Assembly: GCF_947259545.1 (NCBI RefSeq)
Contig: NZ_CAMYMK010000008.1
Location: forward strand, 434,001-498,000
Source: an uncultured Marinobacter sp.
GTDB taxonomy: Bacteria; Pseudomonadota; Gammaproteobacteria; Pseudomonadales; Oleiphilaceae
DNA length: 64,000 nucleotides
Direction: 5' to 3'
A program made the translations under genes and the position numbers. Shown here in pieces: positions 7,561-15,462 of the stretch (positions are counted from its first letter, which is position 1; every line of letters begins with the position of its first letter). The notes under the pieces are model-generated. The model did no database searches. It saw only the letters and a program-made list of their open reading frames with translations, and had not been told where the DNA came from.

Positions 7561-8672
7561 GTCACATCGACCACCTCGCCGATGAAATACAGGTTCGGTT
7601 GATCCAGTACCGCCATGGTTTTTGAGGACAGCTGGCGGGTATCTACGCCGCCAAGGGTCACCTCCGCGGTACGATACCCCTCTGTACCGGCTGGTTTGAT
7701 GGACCATTGACCGAGGGTGTTTGCCACCTGTTCGATGTCGGTATTCTTGTAGCCCTGTAGGGGGCCGGTCCAGCCATTGAGGTCATTGAATGCCTGGGCA
7801 AACCGTTTGGGCAGGTGCTGGGCGAGGTACTGGCCAACGGTGGATTGTGGCTTCTCCTTGCGCAGTGACAACAGGTCTTCGCGGATCTGGCAGGCGGGCA
7901 GCAGGTTGACAGCCAGACTGTCCCCGGGCTCCCAGAAGCTGGAGATCTGCAGCATGGCCGGCCCGCTGAGACCGCGATGGGTGACCAGCATCGGCTCTCG
8001 GAAGTGCTCACTGTGACAGCTGACATCCACCGGGCAGCTGATACCGGACAGGGGCGCGAGTTGCTGTTTCAGCTCTGGATGGAGTGTGAAAGGCACCAGG
8101 CCTGCACGGGTTGGCAGCACTTCAAGCCCGAACTGCCGTGCGATGTCATAACCGAAACCGGTCGCCCCCATAGTGGGGATGGACAGGCCGCCGCAGGCGA
8201 TGACGAGGGATTCGCAACTCAGGGTGCCCGAGCCGGTCGTCAGCCGATAACCGCCGGATAGTTCGGTAATGTCCCGTACCTGGGTTTTCATGCGAATCTC
8301 GGCGCCGGCCCATTCACACTCGGTCAGCAGCAGGTTGAGGATGTCCTTGGCGCTGTCCCGGCAGAACAGCTGCCCGGCCGCCTTTTCTTCGTGCTCAATG
8401 CCATGGCGCTCCACAAGCTCGAGAAAATGCTGGGGCGTGTAGCGCTTCAGGGCGGAGATGCAGAAGTGGGGGTTCTGCGACAGGAAGTTGGCGGGGGTGC
8501 TGTTGAGGTTGGTGAAATTGCAGCGCCCACCGCCGGACATCAGGATTTTCTTGCCGGGTTTGTTGGCATGGTCCAGCACCAGGACCCGGCGCCCGCGATA
8601 GCCTGCGGTGGCGGCGCACATCAGGCCCGCCGCCCCGGCACCGATGATAATCACGTCGTAGTCTGAAGCCAT
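7491..8672 (-). CDS. NAD(P)/FAD-dependent oxidoreductase, YhiN/HI0933 flavoprotein family
   Basis: 393 aa. The N-terminal dinucleotide-binding motif GAGAAG is at residues 11-16, followed by the family signature KKILMSGGGRCNFTN and, at the end, VTGHLGGHNFQWAWASG. These identify the HI0933/YhiN family of FAD proteins, about 390-400 aa; the substrate is not established. The gene is complete, from ATG at 8672. Its stop codon is next to the Tn7-like element, so the element inserted just downstream without damage. It is the first gene of the host chromosome at this junction. I recall yhiN being mentioned as a Tn7-like insertion site but cannot verify that. Confidence 0.9.
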   Translation of the reverse strand: MASDYDVIIIGAGAAGLMCAATAGYRGRRVLVLDHANKPGKKILMSGGGRCNFTNLNSTPANFLSQNPHFCISALKRYTPQHFLELVERHGIEHEEKAAGQLFCRDSAKDILNLLLTECEWAGAEIRMKTQVRDITELSGGYRLTTGSGTLSCESLVIACGGLSIPTMGATGFGYDIARQFGLEVLPTRAGLVPFTLHPELKQQLAPLSGISCPVDVSCHSEHFREPMLVTHRGLSGPAMLQISSFWEPGDSLAVNLLPACQIREDLLSLRKEKPQSTVGQYLAQHLPKRFAQAFNDLNGWTGPLQGYKNTDIEQVANTLGQWSIKPAGTEGYRTAEVTLGGVDTRQLSSKTMAVLDQPNLYFIGEVVDVTGHLGGHNFQWAWASGVAAGNAA

Positions 8673-8766
8673 GGTAAAACCGCAATCCGTTAAAAGGTGC
8701 GGAGATTATACGGATTGGCGTCGGCGACGTCTGCCAGGTACGGCGGTGAGCTCCTGAAACAGCCGG

Positions 8767-9570
8767 TCAGAGGTACACCTGGCCCTCCATGTAGAACGCG
8801 GCCCGTCCGGCTATGTCGACCCGGTCGCCTTTCAGTTCACAGCGCAGTTCGCCACCACGGGCGGAGAGTTGCCGGGCCTGGAATGTTGTACCCCCCACAC
8901 GTTCCGCCCAATAGGGCACCAGTACGCTGTGAATGGAACCGGTGACCGGGTCCTCGTCAATGCCCACGCCCGGCGCAAAATAGCGACTGACGAAATCACA
9001 GTCCCCGCCCGGGGCGGTGACAATCACGCCCTGGTTGCCCAGTTGCTTCAGCAGCCGGATGTCCGGTTTGGCGTCAATCACTGCCTGCTCCGAATCCAGG
9101 GAAACCAGGTAGTTGGTGTCATTGGGAACGAACAGAACCGTGTCCTTTACGTTCGGTAGTGCTTGCTTGAGCAGTTCCGGCGTTGGCTGTTCCTGCCAGT
9201 CGAGTCTCGGGAAGTCCAGGGTCAGCCAGCCATCATCGGTCTGGCGAACACCGAGAATGCCGCTCTTTGACCGGAAGTGCACGGTGTCTTTGGTCCAGCC
9301 CAGCTTGTTGAAAATGATCCAGGCACTGGCGAGCGTGGCATGACCGCACAGGGGGACTTCGGCGCCCGGCGTAAACCAGCGAATATGAAAATCCACCTCT
9401 GGATCGTCTTTCTCGGCCACGAAGAAAGCCGTTTCCGACAGGTTGTTTTCGAGGGCGAGGGCCTGCAGTGTCTCGTCCGTGAGCCAGCTTTCCAGTGGCA
9501 TGACCGCAGCCGGGTTGCCGCCGAACAGTTCACTGGTAAAAGCGTCGACCTGGTAAATCGGATAACTCAT
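8767..9570 (-). CDS. PhzF family isomerase/epimerase-like protein
   Basis: 267 aa. The sequence opens YQVDAFTSELFGGNPAAV and contains ENNLSETAFF with the family's catalytic Glu (E46) and the later DEDPVTGSIH motif, all typical of PhzF proteins (diaminopimelate-epimerase fold). PhzF itself isomerises a phenazine precursor, but most members are of unknown substrate, and no other phenazine genes are near. The ATG overlaps the stop of the small upstream gene by four bases (ATGA), so the two are co-translated. Both diverge from a MocR-type regulator and are probably controlled by it. Confidence 0.9.
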   Translation of the reverse strand: MSYPIYQVDAFTSELFGGNPAAVMPLESWLTDETLQALALENNLSETAFFVAEKDDPEVDFHIRWFTPGAEVPLCGHATLASAWIIFNKLGWTKDTVHFRSKSGILGVRQTDDGWLTLDFPRLDWQEQPTPELLKQALPNVKDTVLFVPNDTNYLVSLDSEQAVIDAKPDIRLLKQLGNQGVIVTAPGGDCDFVSRYFAPGVGIDEDPVTGSIHSVLVPYWAERVGGTTFQARQLSARGGELRCELKGDRVDIAGRAAFYMEGQVYL

Positions 9571-9872
9571 TGACTTGTCTCCCTGAGAAGTCGTTTGGCG
9601 TAGTGGTGAGCTTTTCCGGTGGCAAACCGTTCAAGCTCGATTTCACTGTAAAAATGCAGTTCAGGCAATGGGTGAGTGTGGGTGACCACCCAGTGATCCT
9701 GTTGTTCTCGGTTCACCTGAAATCCAAGATCATCCAGCCATTGCAGGGTTGCCCGCATGCCTTTCAGCGAAACAGGCGTGTATGGTGCATCGTATAGTGC
9801 CAGCAGGTCTTTCCTGCTACTGCGTGGCGGTGTAGCGATAGTCTGGGGCAGAGCCCTGGTCAGTGCGTACAT
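9567..9872 (-). CDS. Hypothetical 101-aa protein upstream of phzF-like gene
   Basis: Starts at ATG 9872, with AGGA about 9 bases upstream; a longer frame to 9926 lacks a good site. The 101-aa protein has no signal peptide or membrane segment and I recognise no family. It contains an aromatic stretch (DDLGFQVNREQQDHWVVTH) and a basic C-terminus. Its stop overlaps the phzF-like start (ATGA). The shared operon and the divergent MocR gene suggest a joint, possibly amino-acid-related, function, which is inference. Confidence 0.7.
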   Translation of the reverse strand: MYALTRALPQTIATPPRSSRKDLLALYDAPYTPVSLKGMRATLQWLDDLGFQVNREQQDHWVVTHTHPLPELHFYSEIELERFATGKAHHYAKRLLRETSQ

Positions 9873-9930
9873 GGTGAAATTCCTTCTTCCAGTGACGACG
9901 ATTCCATTGTGTTCCCAGGCTGACATCCGG

Positions 9931-10015
9931 AACAGATTCAGATAATCTGTTTTTGAACCGGTACAGATGGTTTGGGAGGGTATCTGTACCGGTAAAGATT
10001 CGGGCCATCTGTACT
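9931..10015. promoter_or_regulatory. Palindromic operator cluster between phzF operon and mocR gene
   Basis: Three elements lie in the 178-bp divergent region. AACAGATT (9931-9938) and AATCTGTT (9944-9951) form a perfect 8-bp inverted repeat with a 5-base spacer. ACCGGTACAGAT (9957-9968) and ATCTGTACCGGT (9982-9993) form a perfect 12-bp inverted repeat with a 13-base spacer. A further half site CATCTGTAC follows at about 10005. The shared core is ACAGAT/ATCTGT. A MocR/GntR dimer is the natural candidate to bind them and to control both directions. Confidence 0.75.
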
Positions 10016-10050
10016 GCCCGCAGGCGTCTCAGGTTTGGCAGGATAGCGCT

Positions 10051-11460
10051 ATGGGTATTCTCTATAATCAGGTGGCAGACCAGCTTCAGGCCCTGATTCG
10101 CGATGGCGTCTATCGCGAAGGCGAGCGTTTGCCTGGCGTACGGGTGTTGAGCCGGCAGTTTGGCGTGAGTATTTCGACCATTCTGCAGGCGCACCAGACA
10201 CTGGAGGGCAGGGGCTACCTGGAAGCCCGAGAACGCAGCGGCTATTTCGTGCGGTTGCCGGCAAAAGAGGCGCCGGAGCCGGTTATGCGGCGCTACCGGG
10301 CACGACCGATGCCTGTCAGTGCCCGGGACATGGCGCTGGAACTGTGTGCCGATGAGCAGAAACGCATGGTGCCCCTGGCGGCTGCTGTTCCGCACCCGGA
10401 TTTCCTGCCGGTCAGGCAGATTCAGCAGTCCATCCTTTGGGCCGGTCGGCGGGGCCTGGAATACCAGGATTATGCCTTTCCCGGAAAAGAGTCCTATCGT
10501 CGTCAGCTGGCCCAGCGTATGGCGGCCATCGGGGTGCCTGTTACCGCTGACGATATTCTCGCCACCAACGGCGCCCAGGAAGCCATCATTCTGGCCCTGC
10601 GGGCGGTGACCGTCCCTGGCGATATCGTGGTGGTGGAGTCTCCCTCTTTCCCCGGTATTCTTCATGCGCTGGAAGTGGTGGGCCTACGGGTTATTGAGGT
10701 GCCCACCCACCCATCCGACGGGTTGAGCCTGGAAGGCCTGGAAATGGCGTTGGAGCAGTGGCCGGTCAAAGCCTGTGTGGTGGTGACCAACCACAGCAAT
10801 CCCATGGGCGCGCGCATGTCCGATGAGCGCAAGCGCCAGTTGGTGACCATGCTGGAGGATGCGCGGGTGCCGCTGATTGAGGACGATATCTATGGCGACC
10901 TGTTCCACAGCGGCGAACGCCCGCGGCCGGCCAAGGCCTTTGACCGGAGCGGCAATGTGATTTACTGCAGCTCGTTCTCGAAAACCATTTCCCCTGGGCT
11001 TCGGCTGGGCTGGATGGTGCCCGGGCGCTACATGGCTGAAGCGCGTCAACACAAGTATTTCGTTAACCTGGCGACTTCCAGCATCCCGCAGCTGGCGGTG
11101 GCGCATTTTCTGGAGCAGGGCAGCTATGACCGCTACCTGCGTTCGGCCAGACAGAACTACAGGCAGACGACGGAGCGGATGCGAGCGGCCGTAGCGCGTT
11201 GGTTCCCGGAGGGCACAGCGGTGAGCCGGCCCCAGGGCGGGTTTGTGCTTTGGGTCCAATTACCGGGCAAGAATACCGGCACAGAGGTCTACCGCCGGGC
11301 CCGGGAGGAAAGCATCAATGTCGCCCCGGGACTGATGTTCTCGACTGCCGACAAATACAACAATTGCCTCAGGCTGAACAGCGCCAACCCCTGGACTGAA
11401 CGTATTGAAGGCGCGGTGCGCAGGCTGGGGGAGTTGGCGGAGCTATCACTCAACGGCTGA
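10051..11460 (+). CDS. MocR/PdxR-type GntR regulator with aminotransferase domain
   Basis: 469 aa from ATG 10051 (AGGA upstream); a longer frame from 9967 would run through the operator. Residues 1-70 are a GntR winged helix (YNQVADQLQALIRDG, LPGVRVLSRQFGVS). The rest is a fold-type I aminotransferase-like domain with the PLP-binding lysine K311 in SSFSKTISPGLRLGW. Such regulators sense PLP or an amino-acid-derived ligand. It is divergent from the small gene plus phzF-like gene, with perfect palindromes between. Its 3' end overlaps the convergent response-regulator gene by 15 bases. Confidence 0.93.
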   Translation: MGILYNQVADQLQALIRDGVYREGERLPGVRVLSRQFGVSISTILQAHQTLEGRGYLEARERSGYFVRLPAKEAPEPVMRRYRARPMPVSARDMALELCADEQKRMVPLAAAVPHPDFLPVRQIQQSILWAGRRGLEYQDYAFPGKESYRRQLAQRMAAIGVPVTADDILATNGAQEAIILALRAVTVPGDIVVVESPSFPGILHALEVVGLRVIEVPTHPSDGLSLEGLEMALEQWPVKACVVVTNHSNPMGARMSDERKRQLVTMLEDARVPLIEDDIYGDLFHSGERPRPAKAFDRSGNVIYCSSFSKTISPGLRLGWMVPGRYMAEARQHKYFVNLATSSIPQLAVAHFLEQGSYDRYLRSARQNYRQTTERMRAAVARWFPEGTAVSRPQGGFVLWVQLPGKNTGTEVYRRAREESINVAPGLMFSTADKYNNCLRLNSANPWTERIEGAVRRLGELAELSLNG

Positions 11461-12093
11461 GTTTCGCAGATCCAGCGGATCAATCAGTCCGGCAGCAATA
11501 GCGATGCCCGTCACATCCTGCGTCCGTTCCGCACCCAGGCGTTTCATGACCCGGGAGCGGTACAGGTCAATGGTTTTGATACTGACATCCAGCATCTCGG
11601 CGATCTCGCGACTGGTATACCCCTGGGCCAGCGGCAGGAACACATCCCTTTCTCGACGAGTGAGGGTGGCGATCAATGCTTCGGTGTCTTCGTCTCCGCG
11701 TTGCTGCAGGCTGGTTTGCTGATGTTCCTGCAATGCCTGCTGCACGCTGTCGAGTAACAGCTGCTCATTGAACGGCTTTTCAATGAAGTCGAAGGCGCCT
11801 GACTTGAAGGCTCTCACGACAATCGGGACATCCGCGTGCCCGGACACAAAGATAATCGGCAGCCGGGAACCGCGTTTCTGCAATTCTTCCTGCACATTCA
11901 GCCCACCGAGCCCCGGCATTCTCACATCAAGAATCACACACCCGCTGGTGGCGTCTGCCAGGGTCTCCAGAAACTGGCGGCCGTCCGCATACGCCTGGAC
12001 GTTGAGACCAACGGACTCCAGCAGCCACTGGGTGGATTCGAGCATGCCGGCATCGTCATCGACCACGTATACGGTGGTAGAGGCGTCAGTCAT
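11446..12093 (-). CDS. FixJ/TodT-type response regulator (REC-LuxR)
   Basis: 215 aa. The receiver domain (about 5-120) has the acidic pocket VVDDD and the phosphorylation site D56 in CVILDVRMPG, then the conserved K in IEKPF. A LuxR-type helix-turn-helix follows at about 142-185 (LTRRERDVFLPLAQGYTSREIAEML). The start overlaps the upstream histidine kinase gene by 8 bases, so the two form one operon. The pair diverges from an acyl-CoA ligase and permease gene, which are the probable targets. The end overlaps the convergent mocR gene. Confidence 0.93.
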   Translation of the reverse strand: MTDASTTVYVVDDDAGMLESTQWLLESVGLNVQAYADGRQFLETLADATSGCVILDVRMPGLGGLNVQEELQKRGSRLPIIFVSGHADVPIVVRAFKSGAFDFIEKPFNEQLLLDSVQQALQEHQQTSLQQRGDEDTEALIATLTRRERDVFLPLAQGYTSREIAEMLDVSIKTIDLYRSRVMKRLGAERTQDVTGIAIAAGLIDPLDLRNSAVE

Positions 12094-13564
12094 GTGGGGG
12101 TGTCTCCGTTATATGAACAGGTTTATGGCGTGAGGATATCGAGGGCGGGAACCGGCAGGTCAACGTCAGCCCACGATGCTCGGCTCTGGTGGCGTCCAGG
12201 AAGCCGCCGAAACCCTCGATAATGGAACGGCTCATGGACAGCCCGAGCCCCAGGCCCTGGGGTTTGTTGGTGTAAAACGGCGTGAACATCTGGCGCAGTC
12301 CCTCGTCGTCCAACCCCGGTCCCTGATCGGTGACCTGGATCAGGGTTTCCTGGTCTTCAGTGACCGTGCTGGTGAGGGTTATCCGGGACGGGCGCTCGCT
12401 CCCGGTTTCAGCGTTGGCGTCGATGCCGTTGCGAATCAGATTGATCAGTACCTGCTCCAGCAGGACCGGATCGGCGGTGATGACCGGACCGGGATCTGAG
12501 AGCTGCGCCCGGATAGTGGTGCCGTGTTTTTCCGCCTCCCACTGGCACAGGCGTGCCACGTTAGTGATGACATCGTTGACCGGAATGGGCGCGGTACGCT
12601 TCTGGCCCTTGCGGAGGAAGGCGCGTAGGCGCTTGATTACTTCCGACGCCCGGTTGGCATGATGGGTAATGCGCTGCAGGCCATCGTCCACCCGGGCCAG
12701 GCAGTCCGGGTTGTCCCGCGACTGCTTCAGGTAGCGTTGACTGGCGCAGGCAAAGTTCACAATGGTGGCCAGTGGCTGGTTCATTTCATGGGCAATACCG
12801 GAGGCCAGTTCGCCAAGGGTGGCCAGCCGCGCGGTATGGGCCAGTTCATCTGCCAGCCGACGGTTATGTTCTTCGGACTCCACCCGCGCAGTAATATCCC
12901 GGGACACACTGACCACTTCGATCACCGCGCCGGTATAGGTTTCGCGAATGGCGCGGCTGGCGATCTCGAACCAGCGTTTGCTGCCGTCTCGATGGGTGAT
13001 GTTCAGGGTCATGGTGGCGTACCCATCATCCCTGAGCTTGCGCCGGGTGTCCTCCAGTTGCTGGCTCACTCCGGTTCCCCGAAAGATGTCCTCCAAAGGT
13101 TTGCCGCGAAGTTCCTCGGGCCAATATCCCAGTAAACGCCAGGATGCGGGGGTGGCATCGATAAACTGTCCGTCGGGCGCGTGGCGGGAGATCAGGTCTG
13201 TGGTGTTTTCGGTGATCAGGCGATACAGCCGGCTGGCTCGGGCTGCCTCGTCTCGGGCCAGGATCTCTTCGGTGGCATTGCGCCCGCGTGCAATCACCTC
13301 ACCGGTGCCGGGCACGGGTATGAATGTCCATAATAAAATGCAGCTCGACACACGGCTTTCAACGGATTCAATGGCCCGCTGCTGAACCAGGCAAGCCTTG
13401 ACCAACGCCCGGGTGTTGGTCGGTAGCAAGGCCGCTGCTTCATTGTGATGACAGTGCTGGCACAGTTTTGAGGCTGCAAGATTTTTACCTTTCACCTGTG
13501 CGCTGGCATCCAGAATAAGGGTGGCTTCCGGGTCGAGGTCTTGAAGTGGGCTAAGCTTGGTCAA
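12086..13564 (-). CDS. PAS-domain sensor histidine kinase
   Basis: 492 aa, soluble (no clear membrane segment). Residues 1-100 look like a degenerate PAS domain; a clear PAS/PAC follows at about 110-230 (LITENTTDLISRHAPDGQFID). The dimerisation domain has H259 in GIAHEMNQPL, followed by the N, G1 and G2 boxes of the ATPase domain (LINLIRNGIDA, VTDQGPGL, GLGLGLSMSRSI). It resembles FixL/StyS-type kinases. A CQHCHH stretch at 35-40 is unusual. The start is a TTG at 13564 without a good ribosome site, so the N-terminus is uncertain. Cognate regulator is the overlapping gene downstream. Confidence 0.9.
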   Translation of the reverse strand: MTKLSPLQDLDPEATLILDASAQVKGKNLAASKLCQHCHHNEAAALLPTNTRALVKACLVQQRAIESVESRVSSCILLWTFIPVPGTGEVIARGRNATEEILARDEAARASRLYRLITENTTDLISRHAPDGQFIDATPASWRLLGYWPEELRGKPLEDIFRGTGVSQQLEDTRRKLRDDGYATMTLNITHRDGSKRWFEIASRAIRETYTGAVIEVVSVSRDITARVESEEHNRRLADELAHTARLATLGELASGIAHEMNQPLATIVNFACASQRYLKQSRDNPDCLARVDDGLQRITHHANRASEVIKRLRAFLRKGQKRTAPIPVNDVITNVARLCQWEAEKHGTTIRAQLSDPGPVITADPVLLEQVLINLIRNGIDANAETGSERPSRITLTSTVTEDQETLIQVTDQGPGLDDEGLRQMFTPFYTNKPQGLGLGLSMSRSIIEGFGGFLDATRAEHRGLTLTCRFPPSISSRHKPVHITETPPHD

Positions 13565-13737
13565 GGGGATAACGTCTCACTATCTGATGTAGATATAGTA
13601 ATTGCACTATAATACATTGGTGTAATTTCTAGTATATTCCCTATCAAATACTATTTTGGCTATGTTGAAGTATAGCTGTTGTGGCGTACTCCCTGAATAC
13701 ACCATAAGAACAATGCCGCTCATAGAGGACCACACTT

Positions 13738-15366
13738 ATGACCTCGATTTTTGAACAGGGTCTCGCACCCCTTGATGCCAACTACGCTGTTCAGTCTCCC
13801 ATCGATTTTATCGAACGCACGGCCAGTGTGTACCCGGAGTACCCGGCCGTGATTCATGGGGCACTGCGTTATACCTGGCAGCAGACATACGATCGCAGCC
13901 GTCGTCTCGCCTCTGCCTTGGCCGGTCGCGGCATTGGCCGTGGTGATACTGTGGCGGTGATGCTGCCTAATATCCCTGCTATGGTGGAGTGTCATTTCGG
14001 CGTGCCGATGATCGGTGCGGTGCTCAATGCCCTCAATGTTCGCCTGGACGCGGAAGCCATTGCATTCATGCTGGGACATGGCGAAGCGAAGGTGGTGATT
14101 GCCGATCGTGAATTCGGCGAGGTGATCCGCGATGCTGTAAGCCGCCTCGACACCCAGCCGCTGGTGATTGACGTGGACGACCCGGAATACGGCGAAGGCA
14201 CCCAGGTTAGTGATCTGGACTATGAAGCTTTCCTGCAGGAAGGGGATCCGAACTATGCGTGGCGCTTTCCGGAAAACGAGTGGGATGCAATTTCCCTGAA
14301 CTACACCTCCGGTACCACTGGCAACCCGAAGGGGGTGGTGTATCACCACCGTGGCGCCTACCTCAACTCCCTGGGCAACCAGACTGTGTGGTCCATGGAC
14401 ATGCACCCGGTGTACCTCTGGACCCTGCCGATGTTTCACTGCAACGGCTGGTGTTTCCCCTGGACCATTACCGCCATGGCCGGTACTCACGTGTGCCTGC
14501 GTCGGGTAGACCCGGAAAAGATCCTGCAATTGATCCGCGATCATCAGGTCACCCACATGTGTGGCGCGCCAATTGTACTCAATGCTCTGCTAAATGTGCC
14601 TGAATCGGCCAAGACTGGTATTGATCACGAAGTGAAGTCGATGACTGCAGGTGCGGCGCCCCCTGCGCAGGTGATCGGTGCCATCGAAGAGATGGGCATT
14701 GCAGTCACCCATGTTTACGGCCTCACGGAGGTGTATGGTCCGGTGACGGTCTGCGCCTGGAAATCTGAATGGGATGCCTTGCCGCTGCACGATCGCGCCA
14801 GAAAGAAAGCACGCCAGGGCGTTCGTTATCACACCCTGGCAGGCACCATGGTGGGTGATCCCAATACCATGGAAGCGGTCCCCAAAGACGGCAAGACCAT
14901 CGGCGAGATTTTCCTGCGCGGTAATACCGTGATGAAGGGTTATCTGAAGAACCCGAAAGCCACCGAAGAAGCCTTCCGGGGCGGCTGGTTCCACACCGGG
15001 GATCTGGCGGTGTGGCATGAAGACGGCTACATGGAAATCAAGGACCGCCTGAAAGACATCATTATTTCCGGCGGCGAGAACATCTCCACCATCGAAGTGG
15101 AGGACACCCTCTACCGCCATCCTGCGGTGCTTGAGGCCGCGGTGGTTGCCCGACCGGACGAGAAGTGGGGCGAAACGCCCTGCGCCTTCGTCACCCTCAA
15201 GCCGGAAGCTGGCGATGTCAGCGAGGAAGATGTCATCAACTTCTGTCGTGAGCACCTGGCCCGCTTCAAGGTACCCAAGACGGTGATTTTCTCGGAGCTG
15301 CCCAAGACGTCCACCGGCAAGATCCAGAAGTTTGTGCTTCGTGACCAGGCGAAAGAGCTGGAGTAA
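13738..15366 (+). CDS. AMP-dependent acyl-CoA synthetase (short/medium-chain type)
   Basis: 542 aa. ANL-superfamily motifs are complete: YTSGTTGNPKGV (ATP/AMP loop), VYGLTEVYGPV, GWFHTGDLAV, and the C-terminal catalytic lysine in SELPKTSTGKIQKF. The enzyme activates a carboxylic acid to the acyl-CoA through an acyl-adenylate. The sequence resembles the medium/short-chain acyl-activating enzymes also found in plants (opening TPIDFIER-like, GIGRGDTVAVMLPN), but the substrate cannot be read from it. Upstream are a 173-bp AT-rich region and the divergent two-component genes; downstream is a permease gene. Likely role: uptake and activation of an organic acid. Confidence 0.92.
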   Translation: MTSIFEQGLAPLDANYAVQSPIDFIERTASVYPEYPAVIHGALRYTWQQTYDRSRRLASALAGRGIGRGDTVAVMLPNIPAMVECHFGVPMIGAVLNALNVRLDAEAIAFMLGHGEAKVVIADREFGEVIRDAVSRLDTQPLVIDVDDPEYGEGTQVSDLDYEAFLQEGDPNYAWRFPENEWDAISLNYTSGTTGNPKGVVYHHRGAYLNSLGNQTVWSMDMHPVYLWTLPMFHCNGWCFPWTITAMAGTHVCLRRVDPEKILQLIRDHQVTHMCGAPIVLNALLNVPESAKTGIDHEVKSMTAGAAPPAQVIGAIEEMGIAVTHVYGLTEVYGPVTVCAWKSEWDALPLHDRARKKARQGVRYHTLAGTMVGDPNTMEAVPKDGKTIGEIFLRGNTVMKGYLKNPKATEEAFRGGWFHTGDLAVWHEDGYMEIKDRLKDIIISGGENISTIEVEDTLYRHPAVLEAAVVARPDEKWGETPCAFVTLKPEAGDVSEEDVINFCREHLARFKVPKTVIFSELPKTSTGKIQKFVLRDQAKELE

Positions 15367-15427
15367 CCCGGCGCCTTTCTGATCTGGCGCTCGTCGCCTT
15401 TTACTAACCCCCACAAAAACAACATCA

Positions 15428-15449
15428 GGTGCACGCATTCGCGTGCACC
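15428..15449 (+). promoter_or_regulatory. Intercistronic hairpin before permease gene
   Basis: GGTGCACGC (15428-15436), loop ATTC, GCGTGCACC (15441-15449): a perfect 9-bp stem just before the Shine-Dalgarno (GGAGA) of the permease. No T-run follows, so it is more likely an RNA-processing or stability element than a terminator. Confidence 0.5.
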
Positions 15450-15462
15450 CGGAGACCTTGTT

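Noticed and set aside
13445..13462. CXXCH in the PAS kinase as a c-type heme site
   Set aside because: The protein has no signal peptide or membrane segment, so covalent heme attachment is unlikely; kept only as an oddity.
13720..14556. 278-codon minus-strand frame
   Set aside because: Antisense to the acyl-CoA ligase; composition is that of a frame opposite a GC-rich gene.
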